Below, in pieces: positions 7,069 to 13,499 of a stretch of 18,728 nucleotides of DNA; within the stretch, counting starts at the first letter, position 1, and each line of letters begins with the position of its first letter. The notes beneath the pieces were generated by a model. It did no database searches, was not told the DNA's origin, and saw nothing but the letters and a program-made list of their open reading frames with translations. This DNA comes from Aquifex sp. (GTDB lineage Bacteria; Aquificota; Aquificia; Aquificales; Aquificaceae), in the NCBI GenBank assembly GCA_003978875.1, contig QNXQ01000138.1, positions 1-18,728 of the forward strand, in the 5' to 3' direction. The translations under genes were made by a program, and so were the position numbers.

Positions 7069-8256
7069 CTAAGTTATCCTTTCCGCTAAATAATCAGCTA
7101 TATGTTTTACTTCCTGGTTATTTTTAAATTTCTTTGTACCGTCTCTTAGTTGAAGTACACAACCCGGGCACTCTGTTACTATGTAGTTAGCACCTGTTTT
7201 TTTGAAATCAAGCATTTTCTCCCTTTGAATTTCTTCGGAAAGTTCAAGATTCTTAATTGAAAATAGCCCTGCAAACCCACAACAGCTTTGAGCTTTTTCC
7301 GCTTTTATTGTTTTTGCACCTTCAACCTTTCCGAGAGCTTGGTAAAAATTATTGGGATTAAGCTTCATAGCGGTATAGTAATGACAGGGTACGTGAACGG
7401 TAACACTTTCTCCATCTCCTTTAAATTTCACATCTTCGTTAGCGATGATTTCCGTAAAGCTCAAGACTTCCCAACTTTTACCGTAATCCTCTTTTAACGC
7501 ACCGCCGCATGTTGGACATGCGACAACAATAGCATCGTATTCGTACTTTTCCATTTCTTTTAAGTTGTGTTCCTTTAATTTTTCAAAGGCTTCTATATTT
7601 CCGTGATAAAGGTGAGGAGCGCCACAACACTTTATATCCTTGGGAACTATTACGGTATAACCGAGTTTATTTAGAACTTTTATAACACTTTCCCCCGTCT
7701 TTCCGTAAAAAACATCTATCATGCAACCTGTGAAAAATAAAAGTTTCTTCTTTTCTTTTTCCGCTTTAAAAGTTTTTCCCCTTATACCGAAAGGTTTACC
7801 GTAGGGTTTAGGAAAGAATTTAACACCTCCAGTAGGTAAGGGAAGTTTTATCTCTTTAGGCAGAGGTTTAGATAAAATTCCCGCAATCTTTAGAGTAATC
7901 CTTCCCACTTTAGATTGCATAAACTCTAAACTTTTTAACCCCGCCTCCGATATAAAATCTTTTCCCATTTGCTTATGTTGAAGTTCTCTGGCATGGGTAA
8001 GTATTTCTTTATATTGAACGTCATTAGGACAAACCCATTCACACCTTCTACACATAGCACATTCATTCCATTGGACAACAACTTCTTTTGTTAGAGGAAG
8101 TTCTCCCTTTATTACCATTTCGGCAAGGGCTAATCTTCCTCTTGCGAAAGCACCCTCTTCTTCCTTAAAGGGATAGGTGGGGCATACAGACTTACAAAGA
8201 CCGCATTTAACACACTTCTCGGCTAAGTCTAAAGGAAATTCAAATTCTTTGTCCAT
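7069..8256 (-). CDS. Iron-sulfur oxidoreductase of the GlcF/HdrD/GlpC type (two CCG domains)
   Basis: A 395-residue cytoplasmic or membrane-associated electron-transfer subunit. The N-terminus holds two ferredoxin-type [4Fe-4S] motifs: C15, C18, C21, C25 and C66, C69, C72, C76. Two CCG (DUF224) domains follow: C178, C210-C211, C247, C250 and C291, C325-C326, C363, C366. CCG domains bind non-cubane [4Fe-4S] clusters in heterodisulfide reductases. This architecture fits GlcF (glycolate oxidase Fe-S subunit), GlpC, HdrD or DsrK-like proteins. No FAD-linked or membrane partner gene is next to it, so the substrate is open. It is divergent from the lipoate-ligase fusion gene (108 bp gap), raising the possibility of joint function in sulfur or 2-hydroxyacid redox chemistry. 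No clear Shine-Dalgarno. Ends 14 bp from the tmRNA 3' end. Confidence 0.88.
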   Translation of the reverse strand: MDKEFEFPLDLAEKCVKCGLCKSVCPTYPFKEEEGAFARGRLALAEMVIKGELPLTKEVVVQWNECAMCRRCEWVCPNDVQYKEILTHARELQHKQMGKDFISEAGLKSLEFMQSKVGRITLKIAGILSKPLPKEIKLPLPTGGVKFFPKPYGKPFGIRGKTFKAEKEKKKLLFFTGCMIDVFYGKTGESVIKVLNKLGYTVIVPKDIKCCGAPHLYHGNIEAFEKLKEHNLKEMEKYEYDAIVVACPTCGGALKEDYGKSWEVLSFTEIIANEDVKFKGDGESVTVHVPCHYYTAMKLNPNNFYQALGKVEGAKTIKAEKAQSCCGFAGLFSIKNLELSEEIQREKMLDFKKTGANYIVTECPGCVLQLRDGTKKFKNNQEVKHIADYLAERIT

Positions 8257-8364
8257 AGAGATGATTTTAAGATTAGCTTTTACTTATTCTATGATAAAAA
8301 TTTTTTATAGAGCCTTTGAAAAAGCTCATAGAGATTTAAATAAAGAACTTTTAGGAGTGTAAAT

Positions 8365-10581
8365 ATGTGGAGAGTAATATACACAGGCCAAAGACCTGCG
8401 TATGAAAATATAGCCCTTGATAATATACTTCTTGAACTTAAATCTGAAGGGAAAATTCCCAATACCGTAAGGTTCCTTCAGTTTAAGCCTGAATGCGTTT
8501 TAGTAGGTTATCACCAAGCGGTTGAACAAGAAGTAAGGCTCGAATACGTTCAAAGGGAAGGAATAGATGTCAACAGAAGAATCACAGGAGGAGGAGCTAT
8601 ATATTTTGATGAGATTCAAATCGGCTGGGAAATAATCGCAGATAGAGAAAGTTTCGGTAATAAATCCTACGAAGAAATTACTAGGATTATATGCGAATCT
8701 GTAGCAAAAGGACTGCAAAAACTTGGTATAAATGCTCACTTTAGACCGAGAAATGACATCGAGGTTGAAGGGAAAAAGATTTCCGGAACTGGTGGAGTAT
8801 TCGAAGGTAATGCTTTCCTCTATCAGGGAACTATCCTTATGGATGTGAATCTGGAAAGAATGCTCAAATCCCTGCAAATTCCCGTTGAAAAATTAACATC
8901 GAAGGGAATAAAGTCAGCAGAAGACAGAATAACTTGGGTAAAAAGGGAATTGGGTAGACTGCCATCAAAAGAAGAAGTTTTCGATGCTATCTTACAAGCA
9001 TTGAAGGAAGAACTCGGGATAGAATCCTACTGGGGAGAACTCACAAAAGAGGAACTCCAGCTCCTCGAAGAGAAAAAAGATTACTTTAGAAGTGAAGAGT
9101 GGATTTATCATGTAAAGAAAGCTATTACGGGAGATGAGATACTTTACGGAATTTACAGATGTCCGGGAGGAACCTTTAGGGTCTCTGTAAAGGTAGACCC
9201 TCAAACGAAAGTACTTCAGCAGGTAATTATAAATGGTGACTTTTTCATAAATCCTAAGAGACTTATATACGACTTGGAAGCCTACCTGAAACATACTCCT
9301 GTTCAGGAAGTGGAGAAAAAAATCAGGGAGTTTTTTGCAAACAAGAATTTTGAAAGTGTAAACCTTACAGTGGATGACTTCGTGGAAGCTGTGATGTTTC
9401 CCATTAGGAAATTAGAAGCTCAGGATTTGGGGATAGATAAAAAAAAACTCAATAGAGTAATAGGAAGTATAGGAGGTAGTTTAAAGGAGAATATAAAGAA
9501 AGCTAAGGTTATGCTTCTCCCTTATTGTGCAAAGCCTTCCTGGTGTGATTATAGACATACAGATGATTGTGGAGAATGTGGAGGTTGTACCGTAGGAGAT
9601 CTTTACAGAATGGCTTACGAGAGGGGAATGATTCCTATAACTATAACGAGCTTTGAGATGCTGAGAGACGTTCTTCAATGGTGCGGAGAGAACGGGTACA
9701 CTTACATAGGACACTGCTGTTATGAATTTTATGAAAAAAGGTATGAAATATTTAAGAAGGCTAAAGATTGGGGGGCAAATGGGGTTTTAATAGATATAGA
9801 AGGCATCACCTGCTATTCTCTAGGTGTTGAAGAGGAAGAGAAAGCCTATCACGGTGAGTTTCAAGTTGAGCTTGACCTTTACGTTGAAGATAGTGAAAAG
9901 TTACTCTCTATAAAGGAAAGAAGTAGTACAATTCCAAAGAGAAAAAGTGCTCAGAAACCTGTACCGAATGATACACTGAAGGAATTCATACCTGAGGGAT
10001 ACAAAATTCCCAAGGTAGCTCCGGGACCTCAAGAGGATATGTCGAGACTTCCTATAGTAAGGGAATCCTCCACTGATATAGGTTTCATAAACGGTGAGAA
10101 GGTATCTTTCGACGAAGCTTTAAATAAGGCTGTGGAACTTATTCAAGGTGCAAAGAAGCCTACAATAATAATAGGTCCTCTTGTTCTTTGGGCTTGGAAT
10201 GAAGAGTCAAAAAGAAAAGGTGAATTAATCAAGAAGTTAAAAGAGCATATTCCAAATCTAAACATCCATATCCTTCCCGACTATAAGCCGAAGAACAAAA
10301 GAGTTGATTTTTCAAAGGAGATTGACCCTCCAAATCCTCATCTATCTATACTTCATGGAAACCATGATGTTACACTGATGATAGGAGTTCACTGTTATAG
10401 AACGGATTTCACCATAAGAATGCTTAGAAAACATACGGATACTAAGATAGTGACCCTTTGTACCCTATACGGTCACCCGGATGCGGATGTTTCTCTGGCA
10501 GGAGTTAACGCAAAAAGATTAGAGAAGTTTGTAGAAAGAGTGGTCAACCGTCCCTTATTTGCTGACAATAGTGTACAATAG
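8365..10581 (+). CDS. Fusion: lipoate-protein ligase - DUF116 - CODH/ACS epsilon-like domain
   Basis: A 738-residue multidomain protein. Residues 1-245 match LplA-type lipoate-protein ligase: RRITGGGAIYFD (71-82) binds the lipoyl-adenylate, and K138 in EGKKISGTGG matches the catalytic lysine. An accessory C-terminal LplA-like domain follows (about 250-345). Residues 378-490 are a DUF116 domain, cysteine-rich (C388, C394, C402, C405, C408, C440, C451, C452, C483), probably metal-binding. A Pro/Lys-rich linker (510-565) leads to a Rossmann-like domain (about 570-730; KKPTIIIGPLVL, GVHCYRTDF, LCTLYGHPDADVSL) that resembles the epsilon subunit of CO dehydrogenase/acetyl-CoA synthase. The start is supported by AGGAG seven bases before ATG. 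The likely role is attaching lipoate to an H-protein-like carrier; the roles of the other domains are unknown. The first two assignments are firmer than the third. Confidence 0.85.
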   Translation: MWRVIYTGQRPAYENIALDNILLELKSEGKIPNTVRFLQFKPECVLVGYHQAVEQEVRLEYVQREGIDVNRRITGGGAIYFDEIQIGWEIIADRESFGNKSYEEITRIICESVAKGLQKLGINAHFRPRNDIEVEGKKISGTGGVFEGNAFLYQGTILMDVNLERMLKSLQIPVEKLTSKGIKSAEDRITWVKRELGRLPSKEEVFDAILQALKEELGIESYWGELTKEELQLLEEKKDYFRSEEWIYHVKKAITGDEILYGIYRCPGGTFRVSVKVDPQTKVLQQVIINGDFFINPKRLIYDLEAYLKHTPVQEVEKKIREFFANKNFESVNLTVDDFVEAVMFPIRKLEAQDLGIDKKKLNRVIGSIGGSLKENIKKAKVMLLPYCAKPSWCDYRHTDDCGECGGCTVGDLYRMAYERGMIPITITSFEMLRDVLQWCGENGYTYIGHCCYEFYEKRYEIFKKAKDWGANGVLIDIEGITCYSLGVEEEEKAYHGEFQVELDLYVEDSEKLLSIKERSSTIPKRKSAQKPVPNDTLKEFIPEGYKIPKVAPGPQEDMSRLPIVRESSTDIGFINGEKVSFDEALNKAVELIQGAKKPTIIIGPLVLWAWNEESKRKGELIKKLKEHIPNLNIHILPDYKPKNKRVDFSKEIDPPNPHLSILHGNHDVTLMIGVHCYRTDFTIRMLRKHTDTKIVTLCTLYGHPDADVSLAGVNAKRLEKFVERVVNRPLFADNSVQ

Positions 10582-10588
10582 CTATAAT
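10562..10588 (+). promoter_or_regulatory. Promoter for the downstream RNA candidate
   Basis: CTGACA (10562-10567) and a perfect TATAAT (10583-10588) with a 15-bp spacer, the same spacing as at the tmRNA promoter in this window. It sits at the very 3' end of the ligase-fusion gene, the TATAAT lying just past its stop codon, and points into the GC-rich structured interval. Confidence 0.55.
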
Positions 10589-10594
10589 CTGTGT

Positions 10595-10680
10595 GAGTTT
10601 GCAGGGATACCTCCAGCGGGGACGGTCTCGCTGGACTACCTCCCACCTCAAGGGCAGGAGGTTTTAGATACCCCTGCTTT
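10595..10680 (+). ncRNA. Candidate structured non-coding RNA (unassigned)
   Basis: Of the 211 bp between two convergent genes, about 80 bp are GC-rich (62% by hand count over 10601-10677), unlike the AT-rich remainder. The segment folds compactly. GCAGGG (10601-10606) pairs with CCCTGC (10672-10677). CCAGCG (10613-10618) pairs with CGCTGG (10629-10634). ACCTCC (10638-10643) pairs with GGAGGT (10657-10662). A second ACCTCC copy at 10609-10614 could compete for the same GGAGGT. A perfect TATAAT lies just upstream. It does not match SRP RNA, 6S RNA, RNase P RNA, tRNA or any riboswitch motif I know. The end is a guess from the closing stem followed by TTT. High GC in an AT-richer hyperthermophile genome is a good sign of structured RNA, but the identity is unknown. 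No protein reading frame here has a credible start. The rest of the gap (10681-10792) shows only a short, weak inverted repeat. Confidence 0.5.
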
Positions 10681-10792
10681 AAATACCTTCTATAAATTTT
10701 ACTCCGTATTGAGAAAATTTCAAGCTTTCAAAGAAAATTGTCAAGTATTGTTAGAAAATCGGTTAACTGTTAACAACCCTAAGAGAATATAC

Positions 10793-11722
10793 TCAGTATC
10801 TTAAAAGGGTTGCTCCCCACGTGAGTCCGCCGCCCATTGCCGTCATTAAAATAAGGTCTCCTCTCTTTACTCTTCCTTCCTTTATGGCTTCATGAAGCGC
10901 TATAGGAATAGACGCTGCCGATGTGTTTCCGTATTTATCTATATTCACTATAACTTTTTCCTTAGGAATACCCAACTTTTCAACCAGGGCATTTATTATT
11001 CTGACATTTGCTTGATGAGGTATCACCAGAGAAACTTCTTCGGGATTCACCTGAGCTTTTTGGAGCACTTCTCTACAAACTTCCTCCATGTTCCTTACGG
11101 CAGCTTTGAATAATTCCCTTCCCTTCATTCTTATATATCCGCATTTATCCGCGTAAAGAAGCTCTTCGAGTGTACCTTCCGAATACATTCTGGAAGCAAT
11201 TACATCACTTTCATCCTCGGACTTTACCACAACAACAGCTCCGGCTCCATCCCCGAAAAGCACACAAGTGGCTCTGTCGGACCAATCCACAGCCTCGGAA
11301 AGTTTCTCCGCTCCGATTATCAATACTTTCTCTGCCTTTTGGGATTTTATGAAGCTATCTGCTATATCAAGGGCGTAGAGAAAACCGCTACAGGCAGCAG
11401 AAATATCAAAAGCATAAACCCCTTTTGCTCCTATCTGAGCTTGTACAAGACATGCTGTGGAAGGAAACCTCTTCTCCGGTGTAAGCGTTGCCAAAATTAT
11501 TAAGTCCAGTTCCTCTGCAGATATATTTGCATCTTGGAGAGCCTTTATTGCAGCTTCTGTCGCCATATGTGTTACCGTTTCGGATTCCGCTATCCTTCTT
11601 TCTTTTATACCTGTCCTGGTTGTAATCCATTCATCTGAAGTGTCAACCATTTTTTCTAAATCAAAGTTTGTAAGTACCTTTTCAGGCAAATATACCCCCG
11701 TTCCTACTATCTTTGTACCCAT
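10793..11722 (-). CDS. fabH: 3-oxoacyl-[ACP] synthase III (KAS III)
   Basis: Condenses acetyl-CoA (or another acyl-CoA) with malonyl-ACP to start fatty-acid synthesis; 309 residues, cytoplasmic, thiolase fold. The catalytic triad is complete: C111 in DISAACSGFLYAL, H236 in PHQAN and N266 in YGNTSAASIP. The N-terminal GTGVYLPEKVLTN and TSDEWITTRTGI blocks are typical. It is the last gene of yceD-rpmF-plsX-fabH; its ATG directly follows the plsX stop (TAA ATG), so translation is probably coupled. No fabD, fabG or acpP follows; the transcript heads toward the structured RNA candidate on the opposite strand. Confidence 0.98.
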   Translation of the reverse strand: MGTKIVGTGVYLPEKVLTNFDLEKMVDTSDEWITTRTGIKERRIAESETVTHMATEAAIKALQDANISAEELDLIILATLTPEKRFPSTACLVQAQIGAKGVYAFDISAACSGFLYALDIADSFIKSQKAEKVLIIGAEKLSEAVDWSDRATCVLFGDGAGAVVVVKSEDESDVIASRMYSEGTLEELLYADKCGYIRMKGRELFKAAVRNMEEVCREVLQKAQVNPEEVSLVIPHQANVRIINALVEKLGIPKEKVIVNIDKYGNTSAASIPIALHEAIKEGRVKRGDLILMTAMGGGLTWGATLLRY

Positions 11723-12736
11723 TTACACCTTCGCTCCTTCAGGGATAAGTGCTTTGAGATTTTCAACAAGCTTTTTATTGAAACTGGTATTTAAAAACTC
11801 TCCAGCAACTCTTACGGCATTTTTTATAGCCTTTGCATTAGCCCTACCGTGAGTAATAATAACGGGCTTCTTAGCTCCCAAAAGCGGAATTCCTCCGTAC
11901 TCAGAAAAGTCAGCTTTTTTCTTGAAATTATTAAGTGCTGGCATTAGAAGCAAAGCTCCAAGTTTTGCGAGCCAGCTATTTTTTATCTCTTCCTTTATCA
12001 TATGGACAACTGCAAATCCTAAACTTTCACTTGCTTTAAGAATCACATTCCCAACAAAACCATCACAAACTATTACGTCAAAGGTTCCCGAGTAAATATC
12101 CCGCCCTTCGGCATTTCCTTTGAAGTTTAGCTTTGTGTTTTTCAAAAGCGGATAAGCTTCCTTTACGAGTTCGTTGCCCTTTCCTTCCTCCTCTCCTATG
12201 CTCAGTATTCCTACCCTCGGATTTTTTATACCCAGCATTTCCTGAGCATAAGTATGCCCCATTACCGCAAATTGGACTAAGTGTCTGGGCTTACAGTCTA
12301 CGTTCGCTCCTACATCTATCAAAACCGTTTTACCTTTAGGGTTAGGAAGTGCTACACCTATCGCTGGCCTCTCTACTTCTTCCTCCGCACCGACTATAAA
12401 TTTACCTACTGCGAGAACGGCCCCGGTATTACCCGCGGAAACGAGACCATCCGCTTCCCCTTTTCTTACAAGCATTGCGGCAACGTAAAGGGATGAGTTC
12501 TTTTTCCGAAGAACGTTTGAGGGAGGTTCATTCATTTCTATTTTTTCTTCAGCGTGTACTATCTCCAATAATGCATTATCTTTTTCCCCGGAAGTTTCAA
12601 GGATTTGGGATATCTGATTTTTATCTCCTACCAGATAAATTTTGTAGCCTAACTCTTTGGCGGCAAGAATACACCCTTTTACTATTTCAAGAGGGGCATA
12701 GTCGCCCCCCATACAATCTACAGCTATTTTTAACAT
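11723..12736 (-). CDS. plsX: Phosphate acyltransferase PlsX
   Basis: Makes acyl-phosphate from acyl-ACP and phosphate, the first committed step of phospholipid synthesis through PlsY. The protein has 337 residues and is normally a peripheral membrane enzyme. The N-terminal IAVDCMGGDYAP (4-15), VSAGNTGA (99-106) and VLIDVGANVDCKP (138-150) are family hallmarks, and the C-terminal EYGGIPLLGAKKPVIITHG is also typical. ATG overlaps the rpmF stop in TAATG, implying translational coupling. Sits between rpmF and fabH in the classic lipid-initiation operon. Confidence 0.98.
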   Translation of the reverse strand: MLKIAVDCMGGDYAPLEIVKGCILAAKELGYKIYLVGDKNQISQILETSGEKDNALLEIVHAEEKIEMNEPPSNVLRKKNSSLYVAAMLVRKGEADGLVSAGNTGAVLAVGKFIVGAEEEVERPAIGVALPNPKGKTVLIDVGANVDCKPRHLVQFAVMGHTYAQEMLGIKNPRVGILSIGEEEGKGNELVKEAYPLLKNTKLNFKGNAEGRDIYSGTFDVIVCDGFVGNVILKASESLGFAVVHMIKEEIKNSWLAKLGALLLMPALNNFKKKADFSEYGGIPLLGAKKPVIITHGRANAKAIKNAVRVAGEFLNTSFNKKLVENLKALIPEGAKV

Positions 12737-12927
12737 TATTCTGTTTCTATTACCTCTCTACCCTTATAATACCCGCAGTAAGGGCAAACCCTGTGGGGTA
12801 TAATTCTCTCTCCGCAGTTTGAACACACAGCCAAAGAAGGTAGACTCCTCTTGAATTTATTGAAAAAGTTTTGTGCCCTCCTTTGGTTTCTCCTCCACTT
12901 AGAGGTTTTCGCCTTCGGGACTGCCAT
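12736..12927 (-). CDS. rpmF: 50S ribosomal protein L32
   Basis: A 63-residue large-subunit ribosomal protein. The N-terminus MAVPKAKTSKWRRNQRRAQ is the standard L32 start, and a zinc ribbon follows with C35, C38, C48 and C51 all kept, so this is the zinc-binding form. It overlaps the genes on both sides by one base (TAATG junctions at 12925-12929 and 12734-12738), so the three open frames are tightly coupled. The pairing of L32 with yceD upstream and plsX downstream is a widely conserved order. Confidence 0.98.
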   Translation of the reverse strand: MAVPKAKTSKWRRNQRRAQNFFNKFKRSLPSLAVCSNCGERIIPHRVCPYCGYYKGREVIETE

Positions 12928-13457
12928 TACTTACCTCCTTTCGGGGTTAACAAGTTTTTAAGTATAGCAAAAGAGCTTTCTTTTTTCCTGTTTTTTCTTT
13001 CGGCTTCGTCTTCGAACTCCACATCATAACCGGGAATACCCCTGCAGTGGGGACTGCACAAAGGCTTCATAGGGATACTTAGGATAATTTCTTCTCTTAC
13101 CAAATCGGCAATATCGACTTTGTCAGGTTCTTCCATGAAGGTAACTTCAAGGTCCTTTGGTTTGAGCATTAAAACGCCTTCACCTTCCGGAGTATTCTGG
13201 AGAAGCTTCGTTTTTTCTTGGGAAATATCCTTCTCGTAAATTTCAAGGCATCTGCTACATTCAAGCTCCACATACCCTTCCATCCTGAGTTTTAACTTGT
13301 ATCCGTCTTTATCTTTGGTTATCTCAAGGTTTACCTTCACAGGTTTCCTTATCTCTCCAATATCAGAAGGTAACTTCACATCCGAAGGCTGTAAAGTATA
13401 GGAACCTTTAAATTTGTCAGATATCTTAAAGATTTCTTTAAGGTCTAGGGTAAACAT
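12927..13457 (-). CDS. yceD: YceD/DUF177 family protein
   Basis: A 176-residue DUF177 protein. Its role is poorly defined; homologues are linked to 23S rRNA accumulation or ribosome assembly, and the gene almost always precedes rpmF, as here. Two cysteine pairs are visible, C67-x2-C70 in ECSRCLEIYEKD and C134-x3-C138 in PLCSPHC, which may bind a metal. The block REEIILSIPMKPLC (121-134) is the family signature. Initiation is supported by AGAGGT about seven bases before ATG. First gene of the operon; divergent from holA across only 42 bp, which contains two palindromes. Confidence 0.92.
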   Translation of the reverse strand: MFTLDLKEIFKISDKFKGSYTLQPSDVKLPSDIGEIRKPVKVNLEITKDKDGYKLKLRMEGYVELECSRCLEIYEKDISQEKTKLLQNTPEGEGVLMLKPKDLEVTFMEEPDKVDIADLVREEIILSIPMKPLCSPHCRGIPGYDVEFEDEAERKNRKKESSFAILKNLLTPKGGK

Positions 13458-13474
13458 GGTTTCTACCTCTCGGG

Positions 13475-13497
13475 TTAATAGTATTAAATTAATTTAA
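13475..13497. promoter_or_regulatory. Two overlapping AT-rich palindromes between yceD and holA
   Basis: TTAATAGTATTAA (13475-13487, symmetrical around a central G) overlaps TTAAATTAATTTAA (13484-13497, perfect 14-bp). They fill most of the 42-bp divergent gap and must include the promoter elements of at least one gene. They could be an operator controlling both directions, or simply chance symmetry in AT-rich DNA. Confidence 0.35.
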
Positions 13498-13499
13498 CT

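Noticed and set aside
8254..8335. Direct repeat CATAGAGAT at 8254-8262 and 8327-8335 in the divergent gap
   Set aside because: Nine bases, one copy overlapping a start codon; no further copies and no symmetry to suggest an operator.
8291..8362. Small 23-codon frame (MIKIFYRAFEKAHRDL...) just before the ligase fusion
   Set aside because: No ribosome-binding site and no independent support; its end coincides with the Shine-Dalgarno of the next gene. A leader peptide is possible but not supported.
10662..10673. TTTTAGATACCC resembles the universal 16S rRNA segment around position 790
   Set aside because: The match is only about ten bases with no flanking rRNA similarity, so coincidence is the better explanation.
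10762..10774. GTTAA/TTAAC hairpin near the fabH end as a terminator
   Set aside because: Five weak pairs, loop of three and only a short T run on the minus strand; too weak to claim.
10559..10804. 81-codon plus-strand frame across the gap after the ligase fusion
   Set aside because: It starts at TTG with no Shine-Dalgarno, overlaps the upstream gene and the end of fabH, and covers the structured GC-rich segment; the peptide resembles nothing known.
11406..11852. Open frames antisense to fabH and plsX
   Set aside because: Shadows of well-identified genes with intact catalytic motifs; low-complexity translations without start signals.
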